DNA of 64,000 nucleotides, taken from Erythroxylum novogranatense. Its lineage: Eukaryota > Streptophyta > Magnoliopsida > Malpighiales > Erythroxylaceae. Below, piece after piece: positions 10,962-23,890 of the stretch (positions are counted from its first letter, which is position 1; each line of letters opens with the position of its first letter). The DNA is taken from contig CM057229.1 of NCBI GenBank assembly GCA_029891385.1, forward strand, positions 930,001 through 994,000. Direction: 5' to 3'. The notes under the pieces are model-generated. The model was not told where the DNA came from, searched no databases, and saw only the letters and a list, made by a program, of their open reading frames with translations. Both the position numbers and the translations under genes were made by a program.

Positions 10962-12722
10962 CTAAACAAAACTGTTCACATATTTTTTAAGAAGCTTATT
11001 GACCAGTAGCTTATAGGCCTTCTCTGTGGGGTGAAAGCCGTCCCAGAACACGTACTTAGATGCATCAGGACACGTGTGTGGACTGAATTTGTTGCAAAAA
11101 ACTGCTGCTTCTAGCAACCCTGTACCGCAGCATCCTTTATCTCCAACTTCAAAACCTGAAACGAACAAGAACAAGACACGGTAGTTTGAGAAACGGAAGA
11201 AACAACCTTACCTTAAAAACAGTTTAGCAGAAGGAACAGGAAAACGAACCGTAAGATCGGTAGTTTTTTATGAGATCTAATAAGGGCGTGTACACATCAA
11301 TGTAGACCACTTTTGAAGAAGGCAAACTGCTCCTTAGAGAATCCAACGCTTTGGATAGCTTGGAGTTGAAGAGCTGTGATCCTTGATTGTACGTTTCGTT
11401 GCACTCCCTCGTTATTCCTCCGGCCAACGTTCTCGTCGACGGCAAACACCCAAGTGGCGGTGCCCCAAAGACGCCTATTCTAAAAGTCCCAAGTCCGTAC
11501 AACTCCTTCATTTATCCGTCAGAACTTGTTAATTACAACCCTTTTTGTGTTTCATTTTTTGTTAAGTGTTTATGGTCTAAAACAATATTTAAAAACTTAG
11601 GGATGTATAATATTTATTAGATATAAAAGTAATTTAATCAATATTTCAAAATTATTTTAAAAATTATTAAAATGATAATTACGTAATTGAATTCTATTTT
11701 AGATTATGAATATTATTTACAATTTTACAATTGTAATTACACAAAATTTTCTATTTTGTAGAAATTTGTGATATAATTATAATGTACGTAATTTTTTTAC
11801 AAAAAAAACCTTACCTTGACGAAGTTTGTAGCAGAAACCACCAACATGTCAGTGTAGGATGAAATATCGTAGTGAGCTGCTCTAATACGAGAACTGTAAT
11901 ATGTTGTAGCAATGTCATTGCTGCTTTGCACCACCACAACTACTGCTTTCTCTAGCAAAAGCCTTGTCTGTTCATCTCCGATCAGTCCTCTCACCTTCTG
12001 TATGTACTCTTTGAATTCTTGCAGTTGACCATCTAGTGATGTCACCAACTGATTTATAGAAGAAAGAACAAAGTTGGGTCAGTTCTATTTGGATTCGAGA
12101 ACAAGAAAACACAATGAAAAAGAAAAAAGAAATTCAGGTTTCATTACTGTAATTTCTGAGGTCAGAGGATCGTATCCTGAACCACCAGTGGCAAAGCAAA
12201 CACCTGTGAGTAGATCTTCAGGTCGCAAGTTTGGATCCCTATAAGCTGGTAAGAGATCTTTAACTCCTAACTCTTCAGCTGGAATTCAGAAAACGAGATT
12301 TTGATGAGTTCATACAAATGAATATTTCACTAAAATAACTTGGAATTTGATATTTGATGTCATTGTTTTTCTGCAGAATTATCTCCAAACTGTAATGCTA
12401 TGATAAGGGAACTGCAAGTACAACCTAATAAGTCTGAGGGGACTTTTCCATTGGAAAATCTTCCAGTAGGTACTCCTCCCATGAAATCTCTTCCATAAGG
12501 AGGGAAGTTGCTCTTAGCGAGCGTTTGGAAATTGTTGTTGTTTCCTGTATCAACAATGGAGTCTCCAAACACGATTACAGCTGAAACTGTCTCGTTATTT
12601 GGAAGCTTAATGACAGCTTCAGTAATACCACTGAAGAGAAGAAGCAGAAAAAGAGAGACCCAGATCAGAGTTGTGGATGAACAAGTGGCAGAAAGCGACG
12701 GGTACCTGAAACAAGACGCCAT
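10962..12722 (-). CDS. GDSL esterase/lipase, EXL-like, secreted, 370 aa
   Basis: Five exons: complement 12425-12722, 12148-12278, 11815-12048, 11250-11505, 10962-11155, all GT-AG and in frame, the usual architecture of plant GDSL lipases. Residues 1-37 form a signal peptide with a Leu-rich core ([14 protein letters not shown]). Block I is [15 protein letters not shown] with the catalytic Ser; block II lies in [12 protein letters not shown]; block V is [12 protein letters not shown] with catalytic Asp and His. The family hydrolyses esters in the wall or extracellular space; the substrate is unknown. Block III reads VVQSSNDI where most relatives have an AGSNDI/AGSDDI-like form, so the oxyanion glycine appears to be serine. 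The length is normal and no break is seen. Confidence 0.92.
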
Positions 12723-12780
12723 TGTTAAAGTTAGAGAGCGACTACAACTGAGAAATGATGGGTTCGCTTATCAGATCAAT

Positions 12781-12790
12781 TCTTTTATAG
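12781..12790 (-). promoter_or_regulatory. TATA box of the GDSL gene
   Basis: CTATAAAAGA on the minus strand ends about 59 bases before the ATG at 12722, predicting a short leader of roughly 30 nt. Confidence 0.6.
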
Positions 12791-12799
12791 CTTTGAAAG

Positions 12800-15092
12800 G
12801 TGTGTAAAAGAGAGAAACGTGTCATTAATTACTAACATTTATATCACCTACAATGAAGTTGGATGGATCTGTTAATTCACAGAGACAAATTTCTACTTGT
12901 TTGTTTTGACTTTTTGTCATGATCATTTCTAGAAAAAGAGAGGATCAAAAAGTAGTAGTAAACTTTAAAGAAGAGGAGTGTAACCTGTGAAGCAGAGAAG
13001 AACACAGAAGATGCTCTTGCAAGCTCCATAAATTCCCTCTGCACCAACTTCCTGCTTCGATCAATTATTAGTAACCTTAACCAAAATATCGAAAAGCACA
13101 ATAGGAAAAAGTAACCTAACTCTTGTCTTAAAATAGGCATGTACATACCCTTCTCCTTCATCCAATTATAACGACTAAATCTCTAACCGTGAGCTATATA
13201 CTTGCCGTGGCACCTTCGTGTTTAATTGCATTAGAGACAAAAAGTTTCAGAAAGTCATAGGTTTTGGTTCCAGCTCTTGTAATTCATTAACAACTCACTC
13301 ACAAATCTCATTCTAGTTGAAGAAATGTGGATTAATAGGCTAATTCAGACAATTTTTAGTTGATGATAAATAATTGACTTATTATTACTAATTGTACCCA
13401 ATATTCTAAATTTTGATAAAAGTATATTATTATTTTAAATATTTAAGTTAGTTATTACCGTTATTTATAATATCACGATATACTTTTACGTTTTAAAAGA
13501 CATTAACAACGTGTTTAATTTTAACATAATTAAGTTTTTATAGCGTGATTGTTTGTATTTATTTGCTTGTATTATTTCTCGTTTATGTATTTATTTACTC
13601 ATTTTATCACATTTATTCTTTACCTTGTTATTTATTTATTGTATTATATATTATATATTTTATTTGCACGTAATTTTTATTTAAATTTATCAAAACGATC
13701 TCTCAACTAGTTAAAAGTAAGGTTGCCTACTTTTCAACTTTCTCATACCCACATTGAACAGGACTATTACTAAATTATTGTTCCTGTAAGTTTTCGATAA
13801 TTTTATTATATAAGTCGTTAATTTAGTTTATGTGATGTTATTTTAGTTTAAACATTACTAAAAGATATTATTTTCACATTATCATTTGATAAAGGATATA
13901 AATAAGTTCTTATTGTTATTTTTATTATCTTATTCAATAAAATGATACTATTTTAATTGTATACAATAAAATTAGAGTAATTATTTATTTAAAATATTTT
14001 ATAAAATGTTGATGTGCTATTCTATATTCAACTTTAATTTTCAATCATAAAACAAAAGTTTGAAATTTTTACCTACGTCTATCAACATTTTTTTTATATA
14101 AAAAGGAGAAAACTAATACTAGTTACACGACTAATTTAGGGAGGCTAATCTCAACTATATCTTCTATGACAATCATGACATACCCTAGAGGTGCATTAAC
14201 AAAAGGAGTAACCCCTAATCTAAAATTTATAATAAAATTAACGAGTCAATTAGCACACCTATTACTTTCTTTATAAATACAGCGAGATAAAATTATCCCG
14301 TTGTGATTGAATAACTGATTAATGCCCATAACTGCAGGGTTAAGCGAAGTTGATCTTTTAGTAGACATTTAATCTCCCTTTCACCAACTTTCGTCTCATC
14401 ACAAGCCTCAGTCTCTCGTTGGCTCCCCAGTCTGTTGTGACCTGTATGGTTACTGGCTCCCTTTTGAGGAAAAAGCATAAGAAAATTGAGTCGAATGCAG
14501 AATTCAGGCAGACTTCGTCACATCACATGATATCCATGCACTTCGTTGAAACAGAAAAGCCTTTCTCGTGCAGTCCAAAATCTAGAATTCTATCTCAACT
14601 TTAAATGAGTTTCAGAACAGAATTCCATGTAAGAGAACAACTGATACGGTAGGTTTTACGCTGGCTTGCTGAATACCGTGGTTGGATATGCGTACAGGAC
14701 TAACAGACAGTAGTTAAATGTATGTCTGATTGACTAGACAGTCAGTTAGTTGGGAATTACTCTCAACTGCCAACTATTTGTCCTTGATACGAATCATTAT
14801 ATTGATTCTCTCAGTTCTTACCCTCTCCATGTTCTTTTCGTTATCAGCTAGTTGTCACGTCTCTACGTAATTTCCAAAGGCTCCTTTCCTTAAAAGCCAG
14901 CTCTCCACGTATACTGGACCGGTGTCCACTCGTTTCATATCTGTTTCAGATCTTCTTTATTAAATTGTCGATCAGTATAATAATTTATATTTTAATAAGT
15001 ACTCAAAGATGAGGAGTAAGAAATTTTTGTTACCTTCCAACTTTCGGGTCTGTTGGTGGAGATATACATCGATACGGAGCACTATGAAAGAA
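12800..15092. other. Intergenic DNA, no recognised gene
   Basis: A minus-strand open stretch at 12877-13161 ends in a good donor-like GTTACAC near 12987, but I do not recognise its protein and find no partner exon. From 13330 to 14290 the DNA is A+T-rich. A more balanced block at 14290-14940 carries short ORFs on both strands without recognisable motifs. Confidence 0.35.
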
Positions 15093-15247
15093 TGTCTCAC
15101 TTCCATTAAATATGAAAATATTAAAAAATTTATAAGTGATAAAGGTTAATTATTCAAATAATTAGTTCTAGTTATTTGAACAATAATTAATCCAAGTTTG
15201 ATTTTTGTTAGTGGACTTTACACTCTGCTCATAATAAAAATTTAATA
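15093..15247 (+). repeat. Left LTR of the TRIM-like element
   Basis: Pairs with 15399-15553 over its whole 155 bases; shared words include ATGAAAATATTAAAAA and CTGCTCATA. Confidence 0.85.
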
Positions 15248-15398
15248 TGATATCAGAGCAGGTTTGGTCCGGATTATGAATTTTCCGATTGTGCATCTGG
15301 ATGTCCATTCTCAACGATCTGGTCCGATTACCACTACGTATATTTCAAGTGACAACTGGATGCTCAATCTCAGTTGCACTTGAGTGAGAATATTAGAG

Positions 15399-15553
15399 TG
15401 TCCCATATTGATTAAACATGAAAATATTAAAAAGTTTATAAGTGGTAAAAGTTAACTATCTAAACAACTAGTTTTAGTTATTTGGACAATAGTTGACCCA
15501 AGTATAATTCTTATTAATGGACTCTAATCCCTGCTCATATTAAAAATTCAATA
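15399..15553 (+). repeat. Right LTR of the TRIM-like element
   Basis: Begins TGTCCCATATTGATTAAACA, a start typical of short plant LTRs, directly after the purine-rich stretch. Confidence 0.85.
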
Positions 15554-16834
15554 CACTCCTTCATTGACTTGTTTTCACAATCAGGAACACATCGTGTAAC
15601 CACAATGTATAAAATCACCGTCACTGAACAAAATCAAACTTCCAACCACCGTAAGTAAGTCAGCCAATAAATACAGGTGTGAATAAGATGATTTGTATGT
15701 TTCAAGCATCCTTGTGGAAGAGGGCTTTATGCTGGCCTTAATTCAGACAAAGATCAGCAAACAATTGCGTCACAAAATCTCCAAGGTTATATACCATAAA
15801 GGACTAGCTTGAATTTGTTCTTTAAAGAAAAGAACTTGTTCAGAGAAGCAAAGAAGCAGATACATGTGCAAGGAGTTTATTCAATTTGCTCTTCATCAAT
15901 ACTTGGAAAGCAATCAAGCAGGTGAGACATTAAGTTGGATTATATTATTTCATCTTTCTTTTCAAGGGTTACTACGTTGAAGTCAAATATAACTTGTTCA
16001 AATTTAACAATTGTCATTAATAGACGTTAACTTCAAATCCAACAGAGTAATTTTGACTTGGCCTAAGCTAATCTACCATTTTTACGTCTACAAAGAAATC
16101 TCGGTGTCCAGGTTTGCTGTAACTTGAACAACCCGGAAAGGAGGCGGCTACTGTTATGGTACCGTGAGGTTTCATTATTGGGTCCAGATATGTGACATTT
16201 CATTAATACCCAGTTCTTCAGCTGGAATTGATTGTTACTTGGGGGAAAAATAGAAGGAGCCATCAATTTCAGATAATTAAATACTGCATCTACCAAAGAA
16301 AAAGTAAACTCAGGTGCTGCCGAAGCTGTACGGCCCCTTTCATCTCTTCTGGAGCTTAAAAATTCACTTGGTTCTTTCTGAACGTAATCCGACCAGAGGA
16401 CGAACATTTCCTGCTAGATGAGGGTCGTCTTTGTTGGGTAATAGAATCCTGTCCACAAGAAGTTCTAAAACCCCCATCAGGTCCCAACTGAATGTGCTGT
16501 AAATAATGTCCGAATGCACTTTCACAAAGAACTACTTGAATTCTAACACAAAACGGTTAACTTATATGCAACTAAGTGGCTCAAGTTGAACAATTACTTC
16601 CAAAGATGGCCACTCCAATTGATAAATGGACAATCCTTTATTTGATCACAGCGAAAGCAGCCAAATTGTGAATTCAGTATTTAACAGCATATTGTGAGAC
16701 GAAGATAATTAATTTCTATACAATATTAAATGCGCTGTGAAGGTTCTACATAAGAAACTCCAAGCAATCCACACCAACTCCGAAAAGCCCACTGGAAAGT
16801 AAGGGTGCGTAGTAGGACGGACTAGGGCTAGACA
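15554..16834. other. Spacer and 3' flank of FREE1
   Basis: The part next to 16835 should hold the FREE1 3' untranslated region. An open minus-strand stretch at 16063-16407 could encode 114 aa, but I do not recognise it. No RNA gene is seen. Confidence 0.35.
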
Positions 16835-19800
16835 TCAATGAGCACTTACGAGAAATGGGTGCTGACATACTCCACACTCGATGGTCTCAGACCCTGAGCT
16901 GGGAACTTGGACCTACAGAGGAGAAATCACACTATCAAGTATCAACCAAACACAAGAAGTGAAAATCCTAACCCTCTGGAAAGTGATAAGCAAGAGTTTC
17001 AAACCTGTAAATGGACAGTGCAAGTTGGGCAAGCAACTTCCTTCATTCGCCTCCCAGATCCATCTGACTTGGATCCTATAAAGCAAATGATTCGACATTA
17101 GGCAGATTCTATTTTGATCAAAGGCGATAGGCTTAATCATCAGCCTGAATCACAAACAAACATAGGTTCCACCTATATCAAGAAGATGTAGATAAAGTTC
17201 AAACAAGCTATTACCTGATGATGCCTTTCGATTCTTTTCCATTTCCTCCTGTCAATCATGATCAAGCATTAAAAACGAGTAGAAAAGTGAGACTGAAACC
17301 AAACCAGATTCTATCAGATAGGTATAGCAGGAGATCTAGTGTTACTTGAAGCTTCTTGGCAAGATCAGCATGACTACGCAATGCAGCAGGTTTACTGGCA
17401 GCTTCCTTGGCATTGTTCAGCCTCTGAGTCACTTCTGCCTGAAAGACAATGAAATTGGGAACTTAAAAAATCATAAATTCTGCAGATAAAAAGCTTTTAG
17501 AATAGAAATTTACAGTCTTAGGTAATAATTAAACTTCACGTCCCTAGAACACAAAAATTCTGGTTAATTAAAAGCCTAACTTGCATAGAGAACAGTACAC
17601 AGATAAAGAGCCTAAATTTAAGATCCCATGCGGTAATGTAATCAAGGTATGAGTCCCATCACCATTCATTGTCATACTATCTACACAACTAAGTTGCTTG
17701 AGTCATTGGAATTCACAAGAAGAAAAAATGTTAGTCAAGAATACATCAAGAAATTCAACAAAATAAAGACAAATAGTTCTCATAGCTGATTTATTATGTA
17801 CCACGATTTGATCAAAGGATGAGTTTCATCACCATTCATTGTGACACTATCTACACAACTAATTCAACTGAATCATCAGAAATTACAGCAAAAAAGAATG
17901 TTTTAGACACAAACAGTTCTGAGCTGATTTCTTATGAACCGTTGTACTTCACGCGGTGCTGCAAAAAAGATAACCTGTCCTATGACAAGAAATGAGAAAC
18001 GAAAATGACACACAAATCTACAGTACATACCATGCAGCGGTCACAAACTCTAACAGGCTGTGCGTTCTCATCAGCAGTAAGAGCAATTCTTCCATGAGTA
18101 CACTTGTCACAGAAAATGTCTCCACAGTTTCTGCAGTGGTGCTGAGAAATGTAGGAAAATGTTGCCATAAGTTTACAATAAAAGAGAGATAAATTATGAG
18201 GTTTCTCAGCAATGAAACGTCAATTTACCCTGCGCACAAAAGGCCCAAAATCAGTGCCGCATGCTGTACACTTGGAAACAGCTTCATCAGGGACCTATGC
18301 ATAAAATATCATATAAGTAAGACAAATGATTTCTAGGTCACAAACATCAGCCGTTCTACACCCCTTCTCCATCTGCAATCCCCCATAACAACCTTTATGA
18401 GAAAGTAAAAGACTTGATGGAGATTATTGGCCCAAAAATTACTAAGTTGAATTTCTCAAAAATAATCATTGAAACAAATACTTTTGAGAGAGCTTTGAAT
18501 TACCCAATGATCCTTCTCCTCATTGCTTGGCTTCATCAAGTTCATCCAATCACCAAATCCTTTTTTCTTCTCATTAGGCTGTTCAATTGTCTTTGGTAAA
18601 TCTGAAGGCCTGCTTGATCCACCCATCTCCTTAAGCTGCATTTCAAGTAAAGAGAAGAGAAGATGCTTCACTTGCACAAAAGAAAAAGTAAACATAAATG
18701 GGTGATAGTACAGCAAATCAACTCTCTTTAACTTGATCATCGTATCAGAAATAATATGAATGATGGACAAAATGTTCATAATAGTCCCTCAAATCCCAGA
18801 CAATAAAAGAATCTCAAGAAATGTGTAGCCTACTAGAATAAACGGAACCCACAATGAAAAAGATGGTGAGGTTGGTAAAACCACTCACGTTTGGTGCCAG
18901 AAGATCAATTTCATTCCACAATTGATACGTACCACAAATATGAAATGTCACAGCTTTTTTTTAATAATATTGCAAGTATGACATGATTGAAAGCGTAGAA
19001 TCTTAAAAAATAATATATGACGACCATGTAAAACATGAAGAACATTAGATCTTCATGGCCAACCAACCTGCACAGTTGCAGCTGTCACGGTATCAAGAAG
19101 GGTATTTGTTGTATAACTATTTGATTGCAATCTGATACGTCTCGGCTCTATATCCACAGAGCTCTTGGACCAAATTGCCAAAGTAGATGAATCGGCAACC
19201 TACATTTTAGAAATATTGACACTAATACTGAGCCAAAAATTAAGAGGAACAAACGCACCCAAAACGGGACAAACTAAGGAATCTAAGAGTCAGAAAATCT
19301 ACTTCACATCTTGTGATATTCTCGAGAGGATATATTCTTAAAGTCCGCCCTGTACCAGGATCAAGCATACGGATTCCATCCAAACCAATCTACACAGAGA
19401 TGAAACAAAATCATGACTCATGTCAGGAAAGTCGCAATTCAAAGATCTTCACTTCAAACCATGATAAAAATTGCAGAAATCCCATCGAGCATAATTATAG
19501 ACGGATTAGAAGCATGAAAATTCGTGTAACATTTTATACAATCAACCCTTCGCACATTCACTCTTATTATACATAAGCACATATTTAGAGCTATCCTTCT
19601 ATATTCTACATAGTCCAGAATTGTTCATAAACACCTAAAAAAGAGTCACTTATCCATTCAACGGGGTGCAATATAACTTCAAAGTTAAAACACCAACCAA
19701 ATAGATATTGAGAATACGGGAAAAATGCACAAGTGCTTTCTGTTTCGTATGTTATATACACCATCCTACCTGGCAAAGAACGTCCATGGTGCTCTGCCCC

Positions 19801-20723
19801 ACACTTTCAGCAAGCAACTTAACCCTGAATTTTTGGAACGCGCTTTTGACATCTTGTTGAGTCTCTGCTTTGGGCACAGCTCTAACAATCTTAGGAGACC
19901 CTGAGACAGGACTTGAATACGAGTCTTTCGTAGAGGGAAAGCTAATAGCTCTTCCATAGTCATCAAACCCAGCCCACGTCGACGATTTTGGAGCTGTCCC
20001 TCTTGCTCCATAAGGCTCCACTTTACCACCTTGATACGCATAAATCCCATCTCCATACCCATCGTCACGACCCAAACCCAAATCGTACCGGCTCTCTGGT
20101 CGCTTACCATAAGGATCCGAACCCAAATCGGATCTGCTCCGACCAAGGCCCCCGTATTTGTCGTCAAAATACCCAACACCCTGATCATACTTCTCGTAAT
20201 TAGTATCATAAGCAGGTGGAAAACCCGATCCTACCGGATTGAACGGTGCATTGTACATGGAAGAGTATGTTGGAGTTGTGACAGGGCTGGGATTTGATGC
20301 AATTGGGTTCGATGCAGGTGGCGCAGGAGCGTAACTTGGAGCCATCTGATGTTGATCGTATGGGGGGTAGAAGGGTTGCTGAGGGGTTGAAGACTGGTAG
20401 TGCCCGTGTGAATCATAGGGAGGAAAACCTGACTGCGATTGAGATGGCGGTGGCTGGGATGCTACATTAAAGGACGATTGGAGATTATTAGGGTTCGGAG
20501 GCGGAGGAGCACTTGTGGTGGTCGTCGGAGCATAAACGGGATCGGAATTCTGAACGTATGGTGGATAACTTGGGGGATAATCGGAGCCGCCGTAATTGGC
20601 GGTGAAGGGTGGCGCTGATGCGTAGGAGCTCTGGTGGGGATCGATCGGATTGGGGTTGTTAGGATTAGGGTTAGGGTTTGGAAGATTGTATTGATAATAT
20701 GAGGAGTAATCTCCTTGGTGCAT
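16835..20723 (-). CDS. FREE1: FREE1/FYVE1-like FYVE-domain endosomal sorting protein, 585 aa
   Basis: Ten exons: complement 19770-20723, 19303-19389, 19068-19199, 18504-18635, 18229-18294, 18031-18141, 17346-17438, 17215-17248, 17005-17075, 16835-16912. Every join is GT-AG and in frame. Residues 1-225 are Pro/Tyr/Ser-rich and disordered. A conserved core (about 297-391) includes DVLCQ, RMLDPGTGRTLRIYPLENIT and RLQSNSYTTNTLLDTVTAA. The FYVE finger (434-497) has WVPD, RRHHCRNCG and RVCDRC. A helix and a CPTC/CGVC pair end the protein at HPFLVSAH. FREE1 binds PI3P and ESCRT-I and sorts ubiquitinated cargo into multivesicular bodies. The start is MHQGDY, because the in-frame extension upstream has no ATG. 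I see no exact P(S/T)AP motif. Arabidopsis FREE1 is about 600 aa. Confidence 0.95.
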
Positions 20724-22589
20724 AGCTGATCTGATCAACCGTTCCTCGAAGCAGCACGAAGGATTATAATTTTCTATTTTTCCGGAACTTTCTTTTTGGG
20801 CTTCTAAACGCTAAAGAGAAGTGACCGGGGAGAGGAGGACGGGAATAATTGGCTGGGAGAGGCTTTCTTGGAGTATAAACATCAACGTGGAGGATTAAGT
20901 TACTTGACCTCTGTTTGGTCCGCGCCGCACTGTCAAGCTATCAACAGCTGATTACAACCCGAACTCGACTTGTTCATGATTCACGTAGGACCCGCCACGT
21001 AATGCCAAAGTGTATGATCAGGGGCGCGATTGAAGCCACGTGTACTGCCCGCTTATCCGAATCGCTTGTAGCGTGAGATATATTTTTGTTTTCTCAACTT
21101 CCAATAATTGCATTGTGTCTCTACCTACATTACCAAATCCATCGCCGTTTTGAACATGACTTATTTAAATTTAGTCAATTAATTCCTTAGTAATTAAATA
21201 ATATACTATTATTTTAACTTAAACTAATTCGTTTATATCAAATAAAACCAATTGTTTAAAATTAAATTTTAATGAACACAAAAGTTGAATATTTTTACAT
21301 CCGAAATATATTAAAATTGAAATTAAATATAACTTTAATTGAAGATATATTTAATTATAAAATTTTGAACATTATTTTATTAAAAGTATATGTTGAAATT
21401 ATTAAATGCATAATTTAATATATTATTAAGAGTAAAAATAAATTAATGCACTTATTTAGAAGTTAAATCAATCCACTTATTTGAAATTTGGATTAATTAA
21501 TATGAAGCGAGACTTATATTAAACGTTGTTGTTTGTTTAATAATTAATATAAGCTACACCATAGGTTTCTTTTAATAAGCATAAGAGTTAATTTATTTAT
21601 AAGATCAATTAAAATTAAAATCATGTTATTTTAATAAAATAAAATTAAAAGAACATCATTTTCAAAATTAGACTATTCAAATGAAATTGACGAGTGTTTC
21701 TAAATATGAACTTGTCATAAAATTCAATCAAATTAACCCGTAAATTTTGGTTGAATCAATGGACCAACCTTCCGTTCCTGTCCTTTAGTCATGCTTTGCG
21801 ACTTATCAACATGTTAGGAACGTCCCGACCCCGAGACTTCAACGTCAGGGCTCCAGCTTGACTTTTTGCCAATTCTAGCAAGCCAATCACAACGGCCATT
21901 GTGTAAACTGTAGAGTACAAAGAGGACTTAAATTAGGAGGATGTGATACAATGTTTCTCTGTTTTCCAATGATTCTATTCTCAAATTAATTATATGCATA
22001 CTCTAAGTTTTTTTTCCCGTGAAACAAACTCCTACTATAGTTCAACACACTATTTTTATGTGTGGGTTAATTTAAGACTTAACACGTAACATAATATCTC
22101 TCATCGTGGTGACGATTAATTTAAGCACAATTTTACAATTTATCATAATTACTATCCTTAACTATAAGGTACTTAATTTAAAATATTAGTTTTCATAAAT
22201 CATCATAAATTCTTATATTTATAACAAGTAAAGTCTTGAAACTATTAATTTTTGTTTTACCTACAAGGAATATCAATTTTATCTCGAGGGCAAAATTTTA
22301 GTCATAATTTAATCTAAAATTAAATTTAGTTTAGTTTAATTAAAATTAAACAATTTTAAAATTAAAATCAAAATTTATCAATAAATTAATAAAGTAAAAT
22401 TAAATTTAGATTAAGTTTAATAATTTTCATAATCAAATTAAAGACTTTGAATCACTAACTTAATATGATCTAATGTAAACACTAAGATTAGGATGAGAAA
22501 AACCTATCTAATTTAATTTAATTTGAAGTTAATCAGATCAATCTGAATTGATTAAATTTTATTCAAATGATATTATATTTATTTTAAAA
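20724..22589. other. FREE1 5' flank and A+T-rich intergenic DNA
   Basis: The first 300 bases hold the FREE1 leader and promoter and are less A+T-rich; CACGTGTAC-like words occur near 21035. From 21150 to 22600 the DNA is A+T-rich with TTAATTTAAT-like words. No gene, RNA or clear repeat is recognised. Confidence 0.4.
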
Positions 22590-22619
22590 AAGTAAATAAT
22601 ATGTTTAACTTAAGTTGGA

Positions 22620-23170
22620 CGAAACAGGCCTAATTTTATTTCGGAATCAAGCCTATCTACGACGAGCATTCGCAAAATTTTCAAATTCATCGACATTACA
22701 TGGTTTTAGATATTTCATCACAGGCCTTCATTGCAAAGGCTCTTGTTTTTTTGGTGATAAGGATCAGGGGATATCCGGATGGACCAACGGTGGAGAAGAG
22801 AGGTACCATTTCGAGCTAAGAGATCGACACACTGATTACCCTCCCTCTCGAAAGATATGAAAAAGATAAGAGTCCTGAGCGTGCTTTAACAAGTTCCTGA
22901 TATCCTCAATGACGGTCAAATAGGCATGAGATCGCGCACAAGAGCCCAAGACCAGATTAATGGCATCGTTAGAATCCGATTCAACAACTATTCGTCTAAA
23001 GCTACGCGATCAAGCCAATTCCAGTCCAGAATGGATCGCTGTAAAGCTCAGCGAGTAAGCTAGTGGCGTGACCAAGGAATCCAGAGTAACAGACTCTATC
23101 CAATCCCCTTTACTATCCCGGAACAAAGCACAAGGAGCGAAAACGCGACACGTCGGAAAGCAAAAGAATC
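22620..23170 (-). mobile_element. LINE-type RNase H remnant on the minus strand
   Basis: Reading leftwards from about 23130, one frame gives ALFRDSKGDWIESV, then HSGLELA, a stop, and FRRIVVESDSNDAINLVLG, followed by VIEDIRNLLK and HIFREG. After a frameshift NQCVDLLARNG follows. The order of the GDW, LELA, ESD and FREGNQCVDLLA patches matches the RNase H domain of plant LINEs, as in the plus-strand fragment at 4.5 kb. Stops and shifts make it dead. The DNA up to 23560 has similar base composition and may be more of the element, but I cannot match it. Confidence 0.7.
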
Positions 23171-23853
23171 AGTTTGCGGACACAACAGAATCATAAGACT
23201 CTCGTAAAAAATAAGGAAAGCTAGTTTAAGCGATGGTCCCAACCAGCGAACATCTAGAGCCACTAGTTTCTTGACCTAGACCAGCTGTTTCTTGAAGGCT
23301 GAAACAATCAATATTCGGTATACGTACAGTTTTAGCGACCCACCACAACACAGCACAAAAGTCCATGAGTCAAAAACGGACACGGGTTTTCCCAATAGAC
23401 TGTAGAGTGTACTGTAGCTCTAGTTGGTGACGAGAAGCAATAGGGAGTACTAGGAATCCACGTGTAACACACGCGTACAAAATCTCAAGTACCGAGACAT
23501 GGGCGTGGTGTGAAAGCTTTTTTGGTCTGGATACGGATTCCTATCAAAAGCAAGTCAATGCGGCTTAATTATTGGCCCATATGGAGCTTGTAGATTTTGA
23601 AGAAATACTTTTAGAAGTTGTGTTCAGATTACCTTTGTGTTGGAATTTACTGGAGCAGATCCTCCGTTCGATCAATTCGATGCTGCTCATTCATATATTT
23701 ATATAATATTGATTGTTTCGTTATTATCTTATTTTATTAAATTTTATTTATATATTTAGATAAGGTTCATACAAAACTAAGTGACAAAAGATTGAAACAT
23801 TCTAACAGAAACGAGATGCCCTAATTCTTGGCAGTATTAAAATTTTAATATTT

Positions 23854-23890
<37 letters not shown>

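Larger units (their letters stand above)
15093..15553 (+). mobile_element. TRIM-like miniature LTR retrotransposon, 461 bp
   Basis: Two direct repeats of 155 bp, 15093-15247 and 15399-15553, both begin TGTC and end CAATA or TAATA. Directly after the first comes TGATATCAGAGC (15248-15259), a good match to the initiator-tRNA-Met primer-binding site TGGTATCAGAGC. A purine-rich GAGTGAGAATATTAGAG directly precedes the second repeat. The 151-bp interior has no coding capacity. LTR, PBS, short interior, polypurine-like site and LTR in this size match TRIM elements. The LTRs differ at many positions, so the insertion is old; I see no clear target duplication. Confidence 0.8.

Noticed and set aside
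15093..15553. Cassandra element
   Set aside because: The LTR lacks any recognisable 5S rRNA A-box/C-box segment and does not start with the Cassandra end.
19766..20416. Several ORFs on both strands inside FREE1 exon 1
   Set aside because: They are shadow frames of a low-complexity Pro/Ser/Tyr-rich exon whose true frame is clear.
20724..20738. FREE1 start extended to MIRSAMHQGD
   Set aside because: The extension begins at TTG, not ATG; the orthologue-like start is MHQGDY at 20723.
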